This document shows, piece by piece, positions 9,785 to 18,264 of a stretch of 64,000 nucleotides of DNA. Position 1 is the first letter of the stretch; the number at the start of each line of letters is the position of its first letter. A model generated the notes under the pieces. The model was not told the DNA's origin. It saw nothing but the letters and a program-made list of their open reading frames with translations, and did no database searches. This stretch comes from Firmicutes bacterium UBA3553 (GTDB taxonomy: Bacteria; Bacillota; Clostridia; Tissierellales; Sedimentibacteraceae): assembly GCA_002381185.1 (NCBI GenBank), contig DFOA01000017.1:248209-312208 (forward strand), in the 5' to 3' direction. A program made the translations under genes and the position numbers.

Positions 9785-10561
9785 ATGAAAAAAGCAATAG
9801 TTGTTGCCAGTTTCGGATGTTCAATAAGGGATTCAAGAGAAAAGTATATTGAAACCATTGAAAATGCTGTCAAAAATACATATAAAGACATTGACTGCTT
9901 CAGAGTATTCACATCTGAAATTATAAGAAAAAAGATGAAAAGAGAAGAAGATCTGGACATTGATAACATGAAAACCTGTCTGCAGAAGCTCAAGAAAGAC
10001 GGCTACACCCATGTCTATGTATCTGTTACTCACGTGATACCGGGTTTTGAATATGAGAAAATTTTAAGGGCGGTGGATGACTATAGAAATGATTTTGAAG
10101 AAATTAAAGCAGCAAGAACATTTCTGGATGAACAAATGGGAGAAGCCGAAATCAATGTCATAAAATCTTATATCAAAACCGGCCTGCAGAAGAATGAAGC
10201 GGTAGTATTGGTGGGCCACGGTTCTGGACATAAAGCTCATAAATATTATAAAGAATTTGAAGAGCTTCTCAGAAACCACGTAAAAAGTTCTTACATAGTT
10301 AATATTGAAGGAAATCCATATATTGATGATATATTGGATGAGCTAAAAGAAAAGAACTATACAAAGATTTACCTTTATCCGCTTTTAATAGTATCAGGAG
10401 ACCATGCCTTGAACGATATCGGGTCAAATGATGAGGAATCCATAAAATCCAAAATTGCCCATAGGGGTTTTGATGTAAATATGTTTTTTACCGGATTGGG
10501 AGAAAACGAGAACGCTGTCAAACTGTTTGTTGACAGATTAAATGAGATTTCAACTGTATGA
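9785..10561 (+). CDS. cbiK: Sirohydrochlorin cobaltochelatase
   Basis: The 258-residue class II chelatase inserts Co2+ into sirohydrochlorin at the start of the anaerobic cobalamin route. The two metal-binding histidine motifs are visible: VLVGHGSGHKAH and LLIVSGDHALNDI. The N-terminal ASFGCSIRDSR is typical of CbiK rather than the shorter CbiX. The start follows ATCGGAGGAATT. It sits between an exporter pair and the cobalt importer genes, which matches its need for cobalt. Confidence 0.92.
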   Translation: MKKAIVVASFGCSIRDSREKYIETIENAVKNTYKDIDCFRVFTSEIIRKKMKREEDLDIDNMKTCLQKLKKDGYTHVYVSVTHVIPGFEYEKILRAVDDYRNDFEEIKAARTFLDEQMGEAEINVIKSYIKTGLQKNEAVVLVGHGSGHKAHKYYKEFEELLRNHVKSSYIVNIEGNPYIDDILDELKEKNYTKIYLYPLLIVSGDHALNDIGSNDEESIKSKIAHRGFDVNMFFTGLGENENAVKLFVDRLNEISTV

Positions 10562-10595
10562 ATTAAGTACAGTTACGAATAAAAAGGAGGAAGTT

Positions 10596-11321
10596 ATGAA
10601 AAAAAGATTTAATCTATGTCTGGCATTGATGTCAGTAATGCTATTATCGCCAAATTATATTTTCGGCATGCACATTATGGAAGGATTCTTGCCTGTTGGG
10701 TGGGCAATATTCTGGATGGCGGCTAGTCTGCCTTTTGTTATCCTGGGAATAAAGACAATATCGAAAACATTTAACCAAAATCCAAATCAAAAATTATTAT
10801 TCGCATTGGTAACGGCTTTTGTGTTTATATTGTCAGCTCTTAAAATGCCGTCAGTGACAGGAAGTACATCTCATCCTACAGGAACAGGACTTGGTGCAAT
10901 ACTGTTCGGACCCATGCCTATGGCTGTATCGGGACTTATAGTACTTTTGTTCCAGGCGCTTTTATTGGCTCACGGAGGTATAAGCACATTGGGGGCAAAT
11001 GTATTTTCAATGGCTATAGCAGGACCTTTTGTATCATATTTTGTATACAGACTTCTGAAGGGGACAAATAAAAAAGTTGCTGTATTTGCTGCAGCAGCCC
11101 TGGGAGATTTGCTTACATATGTGGTAACATCCATACAGCTTGCTTTGGCACATCCAGACCCTGTAAGCGGAGTAATGGGTTCTATGACTAAGTTTTTAAG
11201 CATATTTGCGGTTACTCAGATTCCACTTGCCATAGCAGAAGGAATTTTGACAGTTATAGTATTTGAACTAATTGTTAATTATCAAAAAGAAGGAGGATAC
11301 CAGCTTGAAAGAATCAACTAA
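10596..11321 (+). CDS. cbiM: Cobalt ECF transporter S component CbiM
   Basis: The 241-residue membrane protein is the substrate-binding component of the CbiMNQO cobalt importer. After an N-terminal hydrophobic leader, the conserved metal-binding start is visible as MHIMEGFLPVGWA. Other family motifs are KMPSVTGSTSHPTGTG and LLAHGGISTLGANVFSM. The ATG at 10596 follows AAAAAGGAGGAAGTT. An in-frame ATG at 10542 overlaps cbiK and lacks such a site. Confidence 0.93.
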   Translation: MKKRFNLCLALMSVMLLSPNYIFGMHIMEGFLPVGWAIFWMAASLPFVILGIKTISKTFNQNPNQKLLFALVTAFVFILSALKMPSVTGSTSHPTGTGLGAILFGPMPMAVSGLIVLLFQALLLAHGGISTLGANVFSMAIAGPFVSYFVYRLLKGTNKKVAVFAAAALGDLLTYVVTSIQLALAHPDPVSGVMGSMTKFLSIFAVTQIPLAIAEGILTVIVFELIVNYQKEGGYQLERIN

Positions 11322-11589
11322 AAACATTTTATTGATATTAGCCCTAATAGTATTATTGACTGTGCCATTGTTAGTTTTAAAAGATGCTGAATTTGGCGGA
11401 GCAGATGGACAGGCAGAAGAAGTTATAGCAGAGATAAATCCTGATTATGAACCATGGTTCAGTCCATTAATTGAACCTGCCAGCGGAGAAATTGAAAGCT
11501 TGCTGTTCTCATTGCAGGCAGCAATCGGAGCAGGTTTTATAGGATATTTTTATGGTCTTGTAAAGGGCAAAAGATTAACCCACAAATAA
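11305..11589 (+). CDS. cbiN: Cobalt transport accessory protein CbiN, TTG start
   Basis: The 94-residue protein has two membrane helices flanking the extracellular segment EFGGADGQAEEVIAEI and PDYEPWFSPLIEPASGEIE, which is the hallmark of CbiN. The best start is TTG at 11305, eight bases after AGGAGG. No ATG gives a sensible N-terminus without a long overlap into cbiM. CbiN loops into CbiM to assist metal loading in the CbiMNQO complex. The start overlaps the end of cbiM by 17 bases. Confidence 0.9.
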   Translation: MKESTKNILLILALIVLLTVPLLVLKDAEFGGADGQAEEVIAEINPDYEPWFSPLIEPASGEIESLLFSLQAAIGAGFIGYFYGLVKGKRLTHK

Positions 11590-11616
11590 ATTATAATTAT
11601 AAAGAAGGTATCAAAA

Positions 11617-12318
11617 ATGCTTATTATAGACAGATTTGCATACACAAACAAATTCAGCAATTCAAACCCATATGTAAAGACGGCAGCTTCATTGGCTCTG
11701 ATAGTTTTGTCAATAACCAATTCAAACATATATGTTTTATGTGCCATGATTGCAGGAATTGTCTCAACTACAATATTTGGTGCGGGAATTCCGAAGAAGT
11801 CATATGCTAAGATGATTGCAGCTCCTGCGGTATATCTGATAATAAGCATTTTTACCATAATATTTACCTTTGGTTTTTCAGATGTTGTTAATTCGGAAAA
11901 TTTTGTTTATTTAAAACAATTCAGATTTTTAAACTTTTATATAGGCTTGGCAGAGGGTTCTGTCAGAAATGGACTTACCTTGGGGCTAAGGTCCTTGAGC
12001 GGCATATCAGGTATGTATTTCCTCATACTTACAACGCCTTGCAGCCAACAGATAAGGGTCATGAAAAAAGTCAGATTGCCTGCTGTATTTATTGAGCTGT
12101 ATGTATTGACATACAGATTTATTGCTATATTTTTTGAAGAAGCAATTTTAATTCACACTGCTCAGAAAATGAGGTTCGGATACAATAGCTATAAGAATTC
12201 GATGAATTCCTTGGCAGTGCTGATTAAAATACTGTTTGTACGAATAATGACAAGATTTAAGGATATGGAATCAATATTGGAAATAAAGCATTTTGACGGT
12301 AACTTTTATGTAGATTAA
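11617..12318 (+). CDS. cbiQ: Cobalt ECF transporter T component CbiQ
   Basis: The 233-residue transmembrane coupling protein shows the CbiQ pattern with several hydrophobic helices and the paired coupling motifs near the C-terminus (AQKMRFGYNSYKNSMN and FKDMESILEIKHF). It connects CbiM/CbiN to the ATPase CbiO. The gene lies 27 bases after cbiN and 19 bases before cbiO. Confidence 0.9.
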   Translation: MLIIDRFAYTNKFSNSNPYVKTAASLALIVLSITNSNIYVLCAMIAGIVSTTIFGAGIPKKSYAKMIAAPAVYLIISIFTIIFTFGFSDVVNSENFVYLKQFRFLNFYIGLAEGSVRNGLTLGLRSLSGISGMYFLILTTPCSQQIRVMKKVRLPAVFIELYVLTYRFIAIFFEEAILIHTAQKMRFGYNSYKNSMNSLAVLIKILFVRIMTRFKDMESILEIKHFDGNFYVD

Positions 12319-12337
12319 TTAAAGCAGGTGCAGTATT

Positions 12338-13129
12338 ATGTTAAGGATGGAGAATGTAACATATGTTTATGAAGACAACACCGTTGCTCTGAAAGGCGTA
12401 AATATAGATTTAAGAAAGGGTAAAAAAATAGGAATAGTAGGATCAAACGGCTCTGGGAAGTCAACAATGTTCATGTTATTCTTAGGGCTTTTAAAACCCA
12501 CAACAGGCAGAGTGGTCTTCAATAAAAAAGAATTAAAATATGATAAGGTCACGCTATCTGAGCTCAGAAAAAAAGCAGGGATAGTATTTCAGGACCCGGA
12601 TAAGCAGATATTTTTCTCAAGTGTCTTTGATGATGTGGCATTTGCTTTAAGGAACCTTAAGTTTGATGAAAAGGAAATAAAAGAAAGAGTAACTGCCGCA
12701 ATGGAAAAAACCGGTATAACTGAATTGCAAAATAAACCTGTGCATTTTCTAAGCTATGGTCAAAAAAAGAATGTATCAATCGCAGGTGCGGTGGCAATGA
12801 ATCATCAAATGATTTTTTTTGATGAACCTACAGCAGGCCTTGACTATACTTCAAAAGAAAATGTGAAAAATATACTGGAGGGCCTGGCCGGTAAAGAAGA
12901 AAAAACCATTGTTGTTTCAAGCCACGATATGAATTTCATATATGAAGTTTGCGATTATATTTATGTCCTTAACAAGGGACATGTGTTGTCAGAAGGAAAA
13001 AAGGAAACTATATTTCTTGATAAAGAAATTTTAGATAAAGCAAATTTGGAAGAACCATTTTTGGTTAAAGTTCATAAGTACTTGGGAAAACCGCTGTACG
13101 AAGATGAAAAAGAGTTATTTAAACAGTAA
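12338..13129 (+). CDS. cbiO: Cobalt ECF transporter ATPase CbiO
   Basis: The 263-residue ATPase has Walker A GSNGSGKST (35-43), the Q-loop VFQDPDKQIF characteristic of ECF ATPases, signature LSYGQKKNVSIAG and Walker B IFFDEPTAGLD. It powers CbiMNQ cobalt uptake. The next gene, nrdD, starts only 17 bases downstream with its own GGGAGG site, so the cobalt and ribonucleotide reductase genes are probably in one transcript. Confidence 0.92.
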   Translation: MLRMENVTYVYEDNTVALKGVNIDLRKGKKIGIVGSNGSGKSTMFMLFLGLLKPTTGRVVFNKKELKYDKVTLSELRKKAGIVFQDPDKQIFFSSVFDDVAFALRNLKFDEKEIKERVTAAMEKTGITELQNKPVHFLSYGQKKNVSIAGAVAMNHQMIFFDEPTAGLDYTSKENVKNILEGLAGKEEKTIVVSSHDMNFIYEVCDYIYVLNKGHVLSEGKKETIFLDKEILDKANLEEPFLVKVHKYLGKPLYEDEKELFKQ

Positions 13130-13146
13130 TTCAGGGAGGGTATGGA

Positions 13147-15348
13147 ATGAATGTAATAAAAAGAGACGGAAGGCTTATAGAGTTTGATAAAAGCAAAATA
13201 TCTGATGCTATACTGAAGGCAATGAGCCACACCGCTGTTGGACAAGATATAGGACTTGCAAAGCAAATCGCGCAGGAAATAACAGATGAAACGACGGAAA
13301 CCATTTCTGTGGAGGATATACAGGACCTGGTTGAAAAGAAGCTTATGGCTAGTAAAAGAAAGGACGTAGCAAAGGAGTATATAATTTACAGAAATAAAAG
13401 AAATATTGCAAGAGGCAGAAAGCAATATGACATATACATGGATATAGTGAATGCGGTTCCCAATGATGTTACAAGGGAAAATGCGAATATGAATGCTGAT
13501 ACTCCGGCAGGCATGATGATGAAATTTGCCAGTGAATCTTCAAAACCTTTTGTCGACGACTGTCTTTTGTCAGAGCAGTCAAAATATTATGTGGAGAATA
13601 ACTACATACATGTACATGACAAGGATTATTATCCAACTAAATCCCTTACATGCCTGCAGCATCCCTTAGACTATATTTTAAACAACGGGTTCAGAGCAGG
13701 GCACGGGTCCAGCAGGCCTGCAAAGAGAATAGAAACAGCTTCTATAATAGGGTGTATTTCCATGGAGCAAATACAGAATGAAATGCACGGCGGGCAATCA
13801 ATCCCTGCCTTTGATTTTTATCTGGCTCCCTATGTGAAGCTTACTTATAAGGAAGAAGTTCATAAAATTGAACAGCTTTTGGATATTGATTTAAGTGAAC
13901 TTTATGATATTGAGATAGAGGATTATATTGAAAAGCCTTTGACGGGACTTGAAGGCAATTTAAGGTATATGCAGCAATCTGTAAACAACACCGTAAAACG
14001 CGTGCATCAGGCCATGGAGGCGTTTATTCACAACATGAATACAATACATTCACGAGGCGGAAATCAGGTTGTGTTCAGCTCCATAAATTATGGTACGGAC
14101 ACAAGTCCCGAGGGAAGATGCATAATACGTGAGCTGCTTACCTCAACCTACCAGGGAGTCGGAAACGGAGAAACACCAATTTTCCCCATACAGATCTGGA
14201 AGAAAAAAAGAGGTGTAAATTATCTGCCAGATGATAGAAACTATGATTTGTACAAATTTTCCTGCAAGGTTACGGCAAAAAGATTTTTCCCCAATTATTT
14301 AAATTTAGATGCCACATTCAATGTGCATGAAGAGTGGGATATAAATGACCCCCGCAGATTTGAAAAAGAAGTTGCAACCATGGGCTGCAGGACAAGAGTT
14401 TTCGAAAACAGGCACGGTGAAAAAACTTCAATAGGCAGAGGAAATCTTTCCTTCACAACCATTAACATAGTGAAGCTTGCATTGGAATGCAGGGATATTG
14501 AAGAGTCTGCTGATAAAAAAAGAGAATTTTTCAAAAAACTCCAAAAATGCATTGATGCTGCTGCGGAGCAGCTGTATGACAGGTATGTGTTCCAGTGTAC
14601 TGCCATAAAAAAGCAATTTCCCATGCTCATGTCGGGAATGTGGCTAGGGAGCGAAAACCTTAAGCCTGATGACAGTGTTGAAAGTGTGTTGAAGCATGGC
14701 ACACTTGGAATCGGATTTATCGGTTTGGCTGAAGCATTGATAGCATTGACAGGAAAGCATCACGGTGAAGATAAGAAGTCTCAGGAGCTGGGACTTGAAA
14801 TAATTGAATATATGAACAAAAGGGTAAAGGAAAAATCAGATTATTACGATTTGAACTACAGCCTGCTTTCAACACCTGCAGAAGGATTGAGCGGAAGGTT
14901 TATAAAAAAAGACAGGAAACAATTCGGCTGCATCCCTCACGTTACCGACAAGGAATACTATACAAACAGCTCACACGTGCCTGTGTGGTATAAATGCTCC
15001 ATTGAGCATAAAGCGCGGATAGAAGCTCCATATCATGAATATGAGAAGGGCGGACACATATTTTATGTGGAGCTTGACGGTGATGCAACTCATAATCCCT
15101 CAGCTGTTATGCAGACTGTCGAACTGATGGATAAATACAATATGGGATACGGCTCGGTCAACCATACCAGGAACAGATGTAAAAGCTGCGGATATGAAGA
15201 TGCTTCGGAAAATCTGGAAGTGTGCCCTGAATGCGGAAGCAAGGATATTGATACCATTCAAAGAATAACAGGATACCTGGTTGGGGGAGTGGACAGCTGG
15301 AACAACGCAAAAAAGGCAGAATTAAGAGACAGGGTGAAGCACAGTTGA
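13147..15348 (+). CDS. nrdD: Anaerobic (class III) ribonucleoside-triphosphate reductase
   Basis: The 733-residue glycyl-radical enzyme makes deoxyribonucleotides without oxygen. An ATP-cone domain occupies about residues 1-90. The C-terminus has the zinc ribbon CKSCGY and CPECGS followed by the radical site RITGYL (Gly709). Internal motifs such as HVHDKDYYP, SRGGNQVVFSSINYG and GTLGIGFIGLAEAL match the family. The stop overlaps the TTG start of its activase nrdG. It follows cbiO closely, and no promoter or NrdR box was noticed in the 17-base gap. Confidence 0.95.
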   Translation: MNVIKRDGRLIEFDKSKISDAILKAMSHTAVGQDIGLAKQIAQEITDETTETISVEDIQDLVEKKLMASKRKDVAKEYIIYRNKRNIARGRKQYDIYMDIVNAVPNDVTRENANMNADTPAGMMMKFASESSKPFVDDCLLSEQSKYYVENNYIHVHDKDYYPTKSLTCLQHPLDYILNNGFRAGHGSSRPAKRIETASIIGCISMEQIQNEMHGGQSIPAFDFYLAPYVKLTYKEEVHKIEQLLDIDLSELYDIEIEDYIEKPLTGLEGNLRYMQQSVNNTVKRVHQAMEAFIHNMNTIHSRGGNQVVFSSINYGTDTSPEGRCIIRELLTSTYQGVGNGETPIFPIQIWKKKRGVNYLPDDRNYDLYKFSCKVTAKRFFPNYLNLDATFNVHEEWDINDPRRFEKEVATMGCRTRVFENRHGEKTSIGRGNLSFTTINIVKLALECRDIEESADKKREFFKKLQKCIDAAAEQLYDRYVFQCTAIKKQFPMLMSGMWLGSENLKPDDSVESVLKHGTLGIGFIGLAEALIALTGKHHGEDKKSQELGLEIIEYMNKRVKEKSDYYDLNYSLLSTPAEGLSGRFIKKDRKQFGCIPHVTDKEYYTNSSHVPVWYKCSIEHKARIEAPYHEYEKGGHIFYVELDGDATHNPSAVMQTVELMDKYNMGYGSVNHTRNRCKSCGYEDASENLEVCPECGSKDIDTIQRITGYLVGGVDSWNNAKKAELRDRVKHS

Positions 15349-15866
15349 GCGGTAAATTGCTTTATGTAGCGGATATAGTTGAAAATACAATAGTGGACGG
15401 CACAGGCTTCAGAACATCCCTGTATTTAAGCGGGTGCGACATACGCTGTGAAGACTGCCACAATAAAGAGCTTTGGGATATTAATTCCGGGCATGCCGTG
15501 GAAATTGACGAGGTATTTGAAAAAATTACAGGAAGCTTTACAAATATTACTTTCATAGGCGGGGAACCAATGATGCAGGCTAAGTCCCTTACAGCACTGG
15601 CAGAAAAAATTAAAAATAATACCCATAAGGATATTTGGATATATAGCGGACACACTTATGAAGAAATAATTAATGATAAAATATATTTTAACCTGCTTAA
15701 GTTTTGTGATGTGCTGGTTGACGGAAAATTCGATAAAAAATTTTCCCAAAATAATTTAAGATTCAGGGGTTCAATAAATCAAAGAATTATAGATGTTAAA
15801 AAATCGCTGGACAAGAATGAGATAATTCTTTGGAATGATGAAGAGGATTTCTGTATTCCAAATTAA
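15345..15866 (+). CDS. nrdG: Anaerobic ribonucleotide reductase activating enzyme, TTG start
   Basis: The 173-residue radical SAM protein generates the glycyl radical on NrdD. The iron-sulfur cluster cysteines form CX3CX2C at Cys31, Cys35 and Cys38 (GCDIRCEDCHN), and the TFIGGEPMMQ stretch is also typical. Start TTG at 15345 overlaps the nrdD stop (TTGA). A strong terminator lies about 215 bases downstream at 16082, with a duplicated T-box fragment in between. Confidence 0.93.
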   Translation: MSGKLLYVADIVENTIVDGTGFRTSLYLSGCDIRCEDCHNKELWDINSGHAVEIDEVFEKITGSFTNITFIGGEPMMQAKSLTALAEKIKNNTHKDIWIYSGHTYEEIINDKIYFNLLKFCDVLVDGKFDKKFSQNNLRFRGSINQRIIDVKKSLDKNEIILWNDEEDFCIPN

Positions 15867-15885
15867 TGAAAACTGCAATAAAAAG

Positions 15886-15999
15886 ATACTGAAGGACCTC
15901 CCGGAGTTGATTTTCTGAAAGCCGCTTGTGCAAATAGGAAAATCCGGATTTCTCCGTTACAGGAAATAAAGAGAACTATTTGTACAGGAATAGTTAAAA
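15886..15999 (+). repeat. 114-bp direct repeat, copy A (orphan T-box leader fragment)
   Basis: This stretch matches 16582-16695 at 113 of 114 bases, the only difference being G at 15894 versus A at 16590. Copy B lies inside the aspS T-box leader and runs from the specifier arm up to just before the antiterminator. Copy A keeps the GAC specifier and GGAG motif but has neither the 5' half of Stem I nor a T-box motif, so it is unlikely to work as a switch. Confidence 0.9.
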
Positions 16000-16081
16000 G
16001 AAAAGCGTTCGGATAAAGCCCTATCAAAGCAATCCGAACACCCTAAATCGTAATATCCCACTATAAGGGAAAAACACTCTG

Positions 16082-16124
16082 AAAGTAAAGTCAAGGTTCC
16101 CACCTTGGCTTACTTTTATTTTTA
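16082..16124 (+). terminator. Rho-independent terminator after nrdDG
   Basis: The arms AAAGTAA...CAAGG and CCTTGGCTTACTTT pair around a TTCCCA loop, with a small internal mismatch, and are followed by TTATTTTTAAT. It would end the long cobalamin-nrdDG transcript. Confidence 0.8.
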
Positions 16125-16461
16125 ATCTATTTATCGTTATTATACCACATAACGTGTAATTGTAAACACTTTTTAAAAAATTATTAAAAATAGTTAAACT
16201 AAAGTTTAATTAGAATACCCATTTATCTATATAATATGCGTATCTGTCAAAATATTACCTTTTTTCATTTCTGCACCATCTAACTATATTACAGTACCAT
16301 ACAATTTCGACGTTCTCAACCTCTTTGTTACTTTCTAGTGGGAAAGTGCTGGAGCCGCATTGCTGCCAGCGTCGCGGTTTCCCGCTGTTCCCATGATTTA
16401 AAAGTATGTTTATCTTTTTTCAAAAATTTTTACAGCGCAAATAATTCTCAAAATAATTTTA

Positions 16462-16490
16462 TTGACATACATGAACAACAGGAATATACT
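16462..16490 (+). promoter_or_regulatory. Sigma-A type promoter for aspS leader
   Basis: TTGACA at 16462-16467 and TATACT at 16485-16490 are separated by 17 bases. It lies directly upstream of the T-box leader. Confidence 0.7.
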
Positions 16491-16504
16491 AATTTTAATA
16501 TTTT

Positions 16505-16750
16505 AATTACTGAGATGGGAAGAGTAGGTATAGGGAATCCTGCAGCGAATCAGGGACGGTGGAAGCCTGATGAGATGAATCATACTGAAAGACCTCCCGG
16601 AGTTGATTTTCTGAAAGCCGCTTGTGCAAATAGGAAAATCCGGATTTCTCCGTTACAGGAAATAAAGAGAACTATTTGTACAGGAATAGTTAAAAAGAAT
16701 GGTACCGTGGGCAGCTCACTTCTTACAATGAAGTGGGCTTTTTATATTTT
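16505..16750 (+). ncRNA. T-box leader of aspS, first unit (Asp specifier GAC)
   Basis: The leader contains a Stem I region, a specifier arm GAAAGACCTCCCGGAG, and the T-box antiterminator motif AATGGTACCGTGG at about 16698-16710. An intrinsic terminator follows (GCTCACTTC at 714-722 with GAAGTGGGC at 730-738, then a T run). Aligning with the valS leader in this window places the specifier triplet at GAC, 9 bases before the end of GGAG. That matches Asp and the downstream aspartyl-tRNA synthetase. Uncharged tRNA should stabilise the antiterminator. Confidence 0.85.
16582..16695 (+). repeat. 114-bp direct repeat, copy B (inside aspS T-box leader)
   Basis: This is the second copy of the repeat at 15886-15999. 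It spans from the specifier arm to just before the T-box antiterminator sequence and is probably the source copy, since it is embedded in a complete leader. Confidence 0.9.
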
Positions 16751-16859
16751 ATGCGGTAGGGAGCAGTGCACACTCTTTTTGTTCTTGAGATTATTTCCTG
16801 CATGTAGTTAATAAGAGTGGTACCGCGGTCATCGCCTCTTTCGTAGAGGTGATTTTTTT
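16751..16859 (+). ncRNA. Second, Stem I-less T-box antiterminator/terminator unit before aspS
   Basis: A second T-box motif AAGAGTGGTACCGCGG (16813-16828) is followed by terminator arms ATCGCCTCT (831-839) and AGAGGTGAT (845-853) with a T run. Only about 60 bases separate it from the first terminator, too few for its own Stem I and specifier. It is either a remnant of an older tandem T-box or a second checkpoint read by the same upstream Stem I. Confidence 0.75.
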
Positions 16860-16878
16860 ATGAGAGGAGAATGTTAGA

Positions 16879-18165
16879 ATGGAAAGAATTTTAATAAGTG
16901 AAACAAGAAATTTTACAGGCAATGAAGTCATAATAAAAGGATGGATTCACAGAATAAGAAGCATAGGAAGAATTGCGTTTCTCCTGGTCAGGGACAGAAG
17001 CGGAATAATTCAATGTGTAGTTAATACTAAAAATATTGAAATAAAAGGATTGAAGCTCGAAAGTGTCATTGAAATAAAAGGAGATGCTATCAAAAATGAG
17101 TCAAATGGAAACGGCGTTGAGATACAAGTAAATGCACTGGATGTCATATCTGCAGCTGAGGAGTTACCTATAGAAATTAACAAGGAATCTTTCAGTTTAA
17201 ACTTGGATGTGCTTTTAAACAACCGTGTGCTCAGCTTAAGAAATCCTAAGATAAACGCAATATTCAAGATACAGGCGGCACTGGCACAGGGATTTTCGCA
17301 ATATCTGACACAACAGGGATTTACCCAGATATTTACACCAAAGATTGTAGCAGAGGGAACAGAAGGCGGAACCAATCTGTTTACTGTGAACTATTTTGAT
17401 AAAAAGGCATACCTTGCCCAAAGTCCTCAGTTTTATAAGCAGATGATGGTTGGAGCAGGTTATGAAAGAGTATTTGAAATAGGCCACGTATACAGGGCGG
17501 AGAGTCATGATACAAAGAGGCATCTCAACGAATATGTCAGCCTGGATCTGGAGATGGGATTCATTGAGGATGAGTTCGAGATAATGAAGCTTGAAACTGA
17601 GCTGCTCAGACATATGATGCTGCATCTCACCCAGACATGCAAGACTGAACTTGAGCTTTCGGGTGCGTATATACCTGTTGTGCCTAAAGAAATTCCAAGA
17701 TTGAAATTATCTGAAGCAATACATATTTTAAAAACACAATATGGTAAGAACAATCTGGATGGAGATTTAGACCCGGAAGGTGAAGCTCTTATATCCAGAT
17801 ATGTAAAGGAAAGGTATGACTCTGATTTTATTTTTCTGACTCATTACCCGCAGTCAAAAAGGCCTATGTATACCATGCCCGCCGAAAATTCCGAAACTCA
17901 CAGCTTTGACCTGCTGTTCAGGGGACTTGAAATAACAACAGGAGGGCAGAGGATACACCAATATGAAAAATTAAAGAGCAGCATGCTGAAACATGGTCTT
18001 AATCCTGATGACTTTGAAGGATATCTGTCTGTTTTCAGGCATGGAATGCCTCCTCACGGCGGTCTTGCTATAGGGCTTGAAAGAATAACGGCGATGCTTC
18101 TGGGGCTGGAAAATGTTCGTGAAGCTGCCAGTTTTCCCAGAGACAGAAACAGGTTGGCTCCGTAG
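16879..18165 (+). CDS. aspS: Aspartyl-tRNA synthetase, archaeal type (probably non-discriminating)
   Basis: The 428-residue class IIb synthetase has an N-terminal OB-fold anticodon domain (VIIKGWIHRIRSIGRIAFLLVRD). Catalytic motifs include SPQFYKQMMVGAGYERVFEIG, motif 2 RAESHDTKRHLNEY and motif 3 GGLAIGLERITAMLLGL. It lacks the large GAD insertion of standard bacterial AspRS (about 590 residues), so it belongs to the short archaeal-type group. In several Clostridia that group charges both tRNA-Asp and tRNA-Asn. An asnS identity is less likely because of the GAC specifier in its leader. The start follows AGAGGAGAATGTTAGA. Confidence 0.82.
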   Translation: MERILISETRNFTGNEVIIKGWIHRIRSIGRIAFLLVRDRSGIIQCVVNTKNIEIKGLKLESVIEIKGDAIKNESNGNGVEIQVNALDVISAAEELPIEINKESFSLNLDVLLNNRVLSLRNPKINAIFKIQAALAQGFSQYLTQQGFTQIFTPKIVAEGTEGGTNLFTVNYFDKKAYLAQSPQFYKQMMVGAGYERVFEIGHVYRAESHDTKRHLNEYVSLDLEMGFIEDEFEIMKLETELLRHMMLHLTQTCKTELELSGAYIPVVPKEIPRLKLSEAIHILKTQYGKNNLDGDLDPEGEALISRYVKERYDSDFIFLTHYPQSKRPMYTMPAENSETHSFDLLFRGLEITTGGQRIHQYEKLKSSMLKHGLNPDDFEGYLSVFRHGMPPHGGLAIGLERITAMLLGLENVREAASFPRDRNRLAP

Positions 18166-18218
18166 TAAATATTTGTAAATATTCGCAAATTAAAAATCAA
18201 TAAGCAATAAAAAACCTG

Positions 18219-18247
18219 TTGACAAAGATATGAATATTTAATATTAT
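18219..18247 (+). promoter_or_regulatory. Sigma-A type promoter for valS leader
   Basis: TTGACA at 18219-18224 and TATTAT at 18242-18247 are separated by 17 bases, just before the T-box leader. Confidence 0.7.
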
Positions 18248-18264
18248 GGTAAGTAATTAAATAA

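Noticed and set aside
1..13129. Cobalamin riboswitch inside the cbi region
   Set aside because: No B12-box-like sequence was recognised in the larger gaps (6312-6385, 10562-10595). It is more likely upstream of the window.
16338..16811. 157-codon plus-strand open frame
   Set aside because: It runs through the aspS promoter, T-box Stem I and antiterminator, has no ribosome-binding site and resembles no protein.
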